Shown piece by piece: positions 5,256-8,564 of a stretch of DNA of 8,564 nucleotides. The notes below the pieces were generated by a model. The model saw nothing but the letters and a program-made list of their open reading frames with translations, did not search any database and was not told the DNA's origin. Every line of letters starts with the position of its first letter. The stretch's first letter is position 1. Position numbers and translations under genes: made by a program. This DNA comes from CAYRYU01 sp964428355 (GTDB lineage: Bacteria > Muiribacteriota > Ozemobacteria > Ozemobacterales > Ozemobacteraceae), in NCBI GenBank assembly GCA_964428355.1, contig CAYRYU010000171.1, positions 1-8,564 of the forward strand, read 5' to 3'.

Positions 5256-5972
5256 ATGAGTGTGGGTTCCATTTCTGGTTCCGCGTTCGAATCGATGCGG
5301 GCAAAGTTCGAAAGTTTCCGTTCCGGCCAGGGAAGGCTCCAAATGGCCGATCTCGAGAAGATCAAGACCGCCATCGGCTCCCAGGAGGGGAGCCAAGACC
5401 CCGCTCTCGAGAACATCAGCGAGCTGATCGAGAAGTTCTCGGAAATAGATTCCGATGGTGACGGAATCAGTTCCGAGGAGCTATCAACCGCGGCGGAAAA
5501 CGGGACCATTTCCGCCCCATCCGAGCCACCCGGTGGGCAGAGGGCGGGAGGCCCTCCTTATGGTCCCCCTCCAGGAGGAATGCCCCCCGGTCCGCCCCCC
5601 GGACCTCCTCCCAACGGAGAAAACGGTGACTCCAACGCCATTCAGGCCCAGAGCGGGCAGTTCTTCGGCCTCAATTTCGATCTTTTCGGAACCTCCGGCT
5701 CTGACGAGGATGACTCGGTGGCTTCCAATGAAACCACGGGAACCGATGCGGAATCACACCTGGTGGAGCAGTTGATCGAGGAGCTGAACGAATCCTCATC
5801 CTCATCGGGGACGGCGGATTCCGAAGACTCCTCCGATTCCGATCTGTCGGAATCCCAGGCAAAGAATCTCACACGCTTTCTCGCCGAGTTCATCCGAAAG
5901 ACCTACGAACAGAACGCTCTGACCGCCAAATCCGACTCTTCGTCCCTTCTCGGGGAAGGCCTCGTGGCCTGA
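5256..5972 (+). CDS. Acidic low-complexity protein with one EF-hand-like loop
   Basis: A 238-aa protein. ATG 5256 is chosen because AAGGAGG (5244-5250) precedes it by five bases; in-frame codons further upstream lack such a site. There is no signal peptide. The N-terminus (MSVGSISGSAFESM) resembles that of many bacterial EF-hand proteins. A helical region leads to DSDGDGISSEEL at residues 65-76, an EF-hand-like Ca2+ loop. It is one residue shorter than the canonical 12: after DxDxDG the hydrophobic residue comes at position 7 and Glu at 11. Residues about 88-122 are Pro/Gly-rich (GPPPGGMPPGPPPGPPP). Residues about 147-205 are dominated by Ser, Asp and Glu, and a short amphipathic segment (LTRFLAEFIRKTYEQ) precedes the end. 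The function is unknown; a Ca2+-responsive or scaffold role is only a guess. It lies third after the kinase and carries the clearest copy of the shared promoter repeats. Confidence 0.8.
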   Translation: MSVGSISGSAFESMRAKFESFRSGQGRLQMADLEKIKTAIGSQEGSQDPALENISELIEKFSEIDSDGDGISSEELSTAAENGTISAPSEPPGGQRAGGPPYGPPPGGMPPGPPPGPPPNGENGDSNAIQAQSGQFFGLNFDLFGTSGSDEDDSVASNETTGTDAESHLVEQLIEELNESSSSSGTADSEDSSDSDLSESQAKNLTRFLAEFIRKTYEQNALTAKSDSSSLLGEGLVA

Positions 5973-5994
5973 CCCTTCCTGCCTTCGAAACCAA

Positions 5995-6023
5995 GGCCGG
6001 GCAATCACCCGGCCGCTTTTTTT
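5995..6023 (+). terminator. Strong intrinsic terminator after the single-EF-hand gene
   Basis: GGCCGGG (5995-6001), a CAATCA loop and CCCGGCC (6008-6014) make a perfect 7-bp GC stem, followed by GC and then seven T bases (6017-6023). It lies 22 bp after the stop codon and separates the envelope genes from cyuA. Confidence 0.92.
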
Positions 6024-6092
6024 GCCCTGCAAATTGGAAGCGGGTTCAAACCCTGGGTTCATCTGGGACTTGTCGAATGCGTACCCGGCCCG

Positions 6093-6121
6093 TTGACAAA
6101 CCTGGCCCCTCTGCGGATACT
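6093..6121 (+). promoter_or_regulatory. Sigma70-type promoter of cyuA
   Basis: TTGACA (6093-6098) is a perfect -35 box. GATACT (6116-6121) follows after a 17-bp spacer, giving a good -10 match; an overlapping TACTAT at 6118-6123 is the alternative with a 19-bp spacer. The predicted start is near 6128, leaving a leader of about 74 nt. The CTT repeats seen at the other promoters are absent. Confidence 0.75.
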
Positions 6122-6128
6122 ATGCGAA

Positions 6129-6163
6129 CCGTTCCGGAGACCCACCGGGGATGGCCGGAACGG
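6129..6163 (+). promoter_or_regulatory. Dyad in the cyuA leader
   Basis: CCGTTCCGG (6129-6137) and CCGGAACGG (6155-6163) are a perfect 9-bp inverted repeat with a 17-nt centre that begins at the predicted transcript start. It could be an operator just downstream of the promoter or an RNA hairpin at the 5' end of the message. It ends 25 nt before the AAGGAGA ribosome site, so it does not occlude it. Confidence 0.5.
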
Positions 6164-6201
6164 GATACCGTCGAAAAACCTTGGGTTGAAGGAGAACTTT
6201 C

Positions 6202-7461
6202 GTGGATTTTTCGAAGATCGTCAAGACCGAATGGAAACCCGCCCTGGGATGCACTGAACCGGCGTCCATCGCCTATGCCGCATCCCTGGCAGCTTCCCAG
6301 GTGGAGGGCGAGGTGAAGGGGGTTTTCCTGCGTTGCGACCCGGGAATGTTCAAGAACTGTTTTGCCGTGGGAATCCCGAACTCCGACGGAAAAACCGGCA
6401 TCCTCTGGGCGTTGTCGATCGGTTGTCTTCTCCCGGATCCCTCGCTCGAACTCGAGTGTTTCAAACAGAACAATGCCGGGATCATCGGAGCGGCCGGAAA
6501 GCTTCTCGAATCCGACGCCGTCCACGTGGAAGCACTATTTGCGGAGAACCACCTCTACGTCGATTGCAAGGTCGTCAAGACAGGTGGGGTGGGAAGGGCC
6601 ATCATCGAGGACAATCACACCAACGTCACGGTCATCGAAAAAGACGGGGTTTTCGTCCGAAAAGGGAAGAAGGAGGCCGATCCTGCCAAGGAGGTTCCGA
6701 TCAGGTCGGAACTGAAGTCGCTTTCATTCCATCAGATCATCGAAATCTCCCGCTCCCTGACGGAAGAGGACCGGGCGCTTCTCCAAAAGGGGATCGCTCA
6801 CAACCTCGGAATCTGCGAGCTGGGGAAAAAGCTCTTCCAGGACGGGATACCGGAAGTCGCTCCGGATGACAACATCGGCCAGATATGCCAGACCGTCTTT
6901 GCCGGGGTCTATGCCCGGATGAGCGGGGCAAATCACCTCGTCATGGCCGCGGCAGGTTCGGGGAACAAGGGCATCACCTGTTCTGTTCCGCTGGTACTGT
7001 CGGGAAGGCACCGGAAGCTGAAAGAGCGGAAGATCGAGGAGGCCCTTGCCCTGGCGTTGATCATCAATTCCCTCACGACACATCACCTCGGAACGCTGTC
7101 CGCCATCTGCGGCTGTTCCAACGCAGCCGGAATCGGTCTGGCGGCGGGCCTGACGTATCTGAACGGCGGAGGGGAAAAAGAGATCTCTTCTGCGATAAGC
7201 AACATGGTCGGCAACATTTCGGGAATCATCTGCGACGGAGCCAAGATCGGCTGTGCCACCAAATCCATGACCGCTGTGGATGCGGCTTTCAGGGCTTCAG
7301 CCTTTGCCCTGCGCGGAATCTTCATTCCCGCAACCGACGGAATTGTAGGAGCCGATGGCATGAAATCCCTCGAACACCTGGGAAGGATCGCCTCCCGTGG
7401 AATGTCAGGGATGGACAACGAGATCCTGCAGATCATGAGAAGCAAGCTTCATTTTTCATAG
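6202..7461 (+). CDS. cyuA: L-cysteine desulfidase family protein (UPF0597/CyuA)
   Basis: A 419-aa cytoplasmic enzyme, full length for the family. It starts at GTG 6202, six bases after AAGGAGA (6189-6195). The family (E. coli CyuA/YhaM, archaeal L-cysteine desulfidase) converts L-cysteine to pyruvate, ammonia and sulfide with an oxygen-labile [4Fe-4S] cluster. Diagnostic sequence includes the N-terminal ALGCTEP motif with Cys17, a Gly-rich AAAGSGNKGI segment around residue 254, AICGCSNAAG with Cys303 and Cys305, and ICDGAKIGCATK with Cys344 and Cys351. These cysteines are the likely cluster ligands. Databases often label the family as iron-sulfur L-serine ammonia-lyase alpha subunit because of related sequence; the cysteine reaction is the better-supported role. 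The gene has its own consensus promoter and leader dyad and is flanked by terminators, so it is probably monocistronic and unrelated to the envelope cluster. The enzyme fits an anaerobic or microaerobic cell. Confidence 0.88.
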   Translation: MDFSKIVKTEWKPALGCTEPASIAYAASLAASQVEGEVKGVFLRCDPGMFKNCFAVGIPNSDGKTGILWALSIGCLLPDPSLELECFKQNNAGIIGAAGKLLESDAVHVEALFAENHLYVDCKVVKTGGVGRAIIEDNHTNVTVIEKDGVFVRKGKKEADPAKEVPIRSELKSLSFHQIIEISRSLTEEDRALLQKGIAHNLGICELGKKLFQDGIPEVAPDDNIGQICQTVFAGVYARMSGANHLVMAAAGSGNKGITCSVPLVLSGRHRKLKERKIEEALALALIINSLTTHHLGTLSAICGCSNAAGIGLAAGLTYLNGGGEKEISSAISNMVGNISGIICDGAKIGCATKSMTAVDAAFRASAFALRGIFIPATDGIVGADGMKSLEHLGRIASRGMSGMDNEILQIMRSKLHFS

Positions 7462-7614
7462 GATTTTTCTTTTTTCCCACCGATGCCCGCAGCCGGCAAC
7501 CAACTTCACGGGGGTTGGAGTTCACTTTCGAACAGAAAAAAAGAACGGGAGGAAGGAGTAATCCTTCCCCCCAAGATCAGGAGAATTCGTTGATTCAGGA
7601 TACGGTTTTTTCGT
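7462..7614. other. Convergent spacer between cyuA and the minus-strand lipoprotein
   Basis: This stretch holds no gene. The plus-strand end of cyuA is followed by T-rich sequence (7463-7476). GAAGC/GCTTC (7439-7450) lies just before the stop, with ATTTTTC after it, a weak plus-strand terminator candidate. The stronger structure is the minus-strand terminator at 7536-7572. Confidence 0.4.
7536..7572 (-). terminator. Intrinsic terminator of the minus-strand lipoprotein gene
   Basis: GGAAGGA (7551-7557), a GTAA loop and TCCTTCC (7562-7568) form a 7-bp stem, extended past one mismatch by GGG/CCC. On the minus strand it is followed within a few bases by seven U residues (A-run 7536-7542 on the plus strand), the right orientation for the gene ending at 7615. 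Confidence 0.8.
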
Positions 7615-8343
7615 CTATTTGAATCTTCCTTCGCAAAACCGGAAGGTCGTTCCGTCCCCGGTAGAAACTGCCTCGATCGACCCATCGGGCATCCAATGAG
7701 CCCTGTGGGGTGGTTTTCCCACCGGACGGATTGTCAGGAGACCTTCATCATCTTCGGCAATCGTCATCGTGAAACCGTCGGCATCGTTTTTCAGGGTCAC
7801 GAGGACCTCGCCACCCCAGGAAAGGGTCCAAGTGGAGCTTCCCACGATCAGGGAGCTGGTCGCGGAGCCGGCAACAGGCGGAACCAGGGTCACCGTGCGG
7901 CCATCGGCGTGAGTGATGGTGATTGCCCCGTCGGTGCTCTGGGAAGCGGTGCAATGATGTGAACCGATCCAGACCCTGGCCGGACCGCTTCCGATATGTT
8001 CGAGTTTCACTTCACATGAATCCGATCCGTTCCGGATCTTCCAACCATCACCGCACCTCCCGCCGTGGAACCGGTGGCCACCCTTGTGGAAAGGCGGAAG
8101 GTCGGTTCCGGAAGCCTGGGTGCAGTCTGGGAGATCTTCGGCTTCCGAAGCCGCCAGGAGGCGACTTGCCACCAGGCTCGCTTCGACCGCTGACATTTCC
8201 TGAATGGTGAGGGAATTCGAGCTTGATGAAACCGGAAACCCCACGATACCCGAAGTGGTTCCGGTTCCACCTCCGCCGCCAGAACAACCGGCCATCACGA
8301 TTGCCAGGATTGGAATGATCAGGGGAAACAGTTCTTTCTTCAT
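7615..8343 (-). CDS. Putative lipoprotein with Cys/His-rich central region
   Basis: The family is not recognised. It is a 242-aa predicted lipoprotein; the start at 8343 is supported by a GGAGGA ribosome site just upstream on the minus strand and by an immediate signal peptide (MKKELF, hydrophobic core) ending in the lipobox MAGC with Cys20. A longer in-frame reading to 8445 lacks both. After the lipid anchor comes SGGGGGTG, a flexible tether. Residues 45-70 are helical (AVEASLVASRLLAASEAED). The middle holds FHKGGHRFHGGRC (85-97), DSC (108-110) and GSHHC (127-131), with further Cys at 74 and 237. That gives five mature cysteines besides the anchor, suggesting disulfides or metal binding. The C-terminal half is rich in beta-type sequence (TITHADGRTVTL, TWTLSWGGEVLVTL, FTMTIAEDDEGLLTI). 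A weaker version of the shared CTT-repeat promoter motif lies upstream; the gene converges on cyuA and has its own terminator. Confidence 0.82.
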   Translation of the reverse strand: MKKELFPLIIPILAIVMAGCSGGGGGTGTTSGIVGFPVSSSSNSLTIQEMSAVEASLVASRLLAASEAEDLPDCTQASGTDLPPFHKGGHRFHGGRCGDGWKIRNGSDSCEVKLEHIGSGPARVWIGSHHCTASQSTDGAITITHADGRTVTLVPPVAGSATSSLIVGSSTWTLSWGGEVLVTLKNDADGFTMTIAEDDEGLLTIRPVGKPPHRAHWMPDGSIEAVSTGDGTTFRFCEGRFK

Positions 8344-8433
8344 GGTATTTCCTCCAAAAAATCGGTTCACCCGTGGCAAATCCGCAGGTTCGACGCCCAG
8401 TGATCGTGCGCGCAATCGGTCATCGACAATTGG

Positions 8434-8478
8434 ATTATCGAACACTTCCGAGAGCCCTGCCAGCCAAGAAATCTGAAG
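8434..8478 (-). promoter_or_regulatory. Candidate promoter of the minus-strand lipoprotein with CTT repeats
   Basis: On the minus strand, CTGGCA (8463-8458, 4/6 match) and GATAAT (8439-8434, 5/6 match) are separated by 18 bp. Directly upstream are CTTCAGA (from 8478) and CTTGGCT (from 8468), on a 10-bp period; the second starts 29 bp before the -10, as at the two EF-hand genes. The heptamers fit the consensus less well than at the other three promoters. The leader would be about 84 nt. Confidence 0.45.
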
Positions 8479-8499
8479 AATCGTTTTCGGGGCTAAAGG

Positions 8500-8526
8500 A
8501 AAAACGGCTCCCGTTACCGGGAGCCG
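8500..8526 (-). terminator. Intrinsic terminator of an unseen minus-strand gene to the right
   Basis: CGGCTCCCG (8505-8513), a TTAC loop and CGGGAGCCG (8518-8526) form a perfect 9-bp GC-rich stem. The plus-strand A-run at 8500-8504 gives five U residues after the stem on the minus strand, so it terminates leftward transcription. It therefore ends a gene lying beyond the right edge and insulates the lipoprotein promoter. The last 38 bases show nothing else. Confidence 0.85.
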
Positions 8527-8564
8527 GGGAAAACCATCTGGCGGAAGGGCGGAGAATTCTACTC

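Noticed and set aside
8344..8445. N-terminal extension of the minus-strand lipoprotein to 8445
   Set aside because: It would bury the signal peptide internally and overlap the predicted promoter; the start at 8343 has a good ribosome site and lipobox.

Overview
The window is about 8.6 kb of fairly GC-rich DNA from a Gram-negative-type bacterium. Two proteins have lipobox signal peptides, one has a Sec signal peptide, and the sensor kinase has a periplasmic loop. The species cannot be named from the sequence. There are no rRNA or tRNA genes, CRISPR arrays, insertion sequences or phage genes. It looks like a chromosomal cell-envelope stress and signalling locus next to an unrelated cysteine-catabolism gene.

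Layout: (1) 2-2466 is a CpxR-like response regulator, cut by the left edge, followed by a CpxA-like sensor kinase whose periplasmic domain is extremely rich in Pro and His. It ends at an 18-bp palindrome that overlaps the stop codon. (2) 2850-3791 is an exported protein with six EF-hand loops in three tandem modules, preceded by a long structured leader. (3) 4233-5030 is a lipoprotein built from an exact 30-residue repeat and a separate 49-residue duplication. (4) 5256-5972 is an acidic, low-complexity protein with a single EF-hand-like loop, closed by a strong terminator. (5) 6202-7461 is an L-cysteine desulfidase family protein (UPF0597/CyuA) with its own consensus promoter and a leader dyad. 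(6) 7615-8343 on the minus strand is a Cys/His-containing lipoprotein, convergent with cyuA. A terminator at 8500-8526 belongs to a further minus-strand gene beyond the right edge.

The most interesting signal lies between the genes. Upstream of the two EF-hand genes, the repeat lipoprotein and, more weakly, the minus-strand lipoprotein are CTTNAC-type heptamers on a 10-bp (or 20-bp) period. The last repeat begins 29-30 bp before a -10-like hexamer in all four cases. On the opposite strand the repeats read GTNAAG with a 10-bp period. That resembles the published E. coli CpxR box (GTAAA-N5-GTAAA), and a CpxR-like regulator is encoded at the left end. cyuA lacks the motif and has a consensus TTGACA promoter instead. 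My inference is a local Cpx-like regulon: a Pro/His-rich envelope sensor controlling Ca2+-binding and lipid-anchored proteins. A C10 tract in the sensor-domain coding sequence could make the kinase phase-variable.
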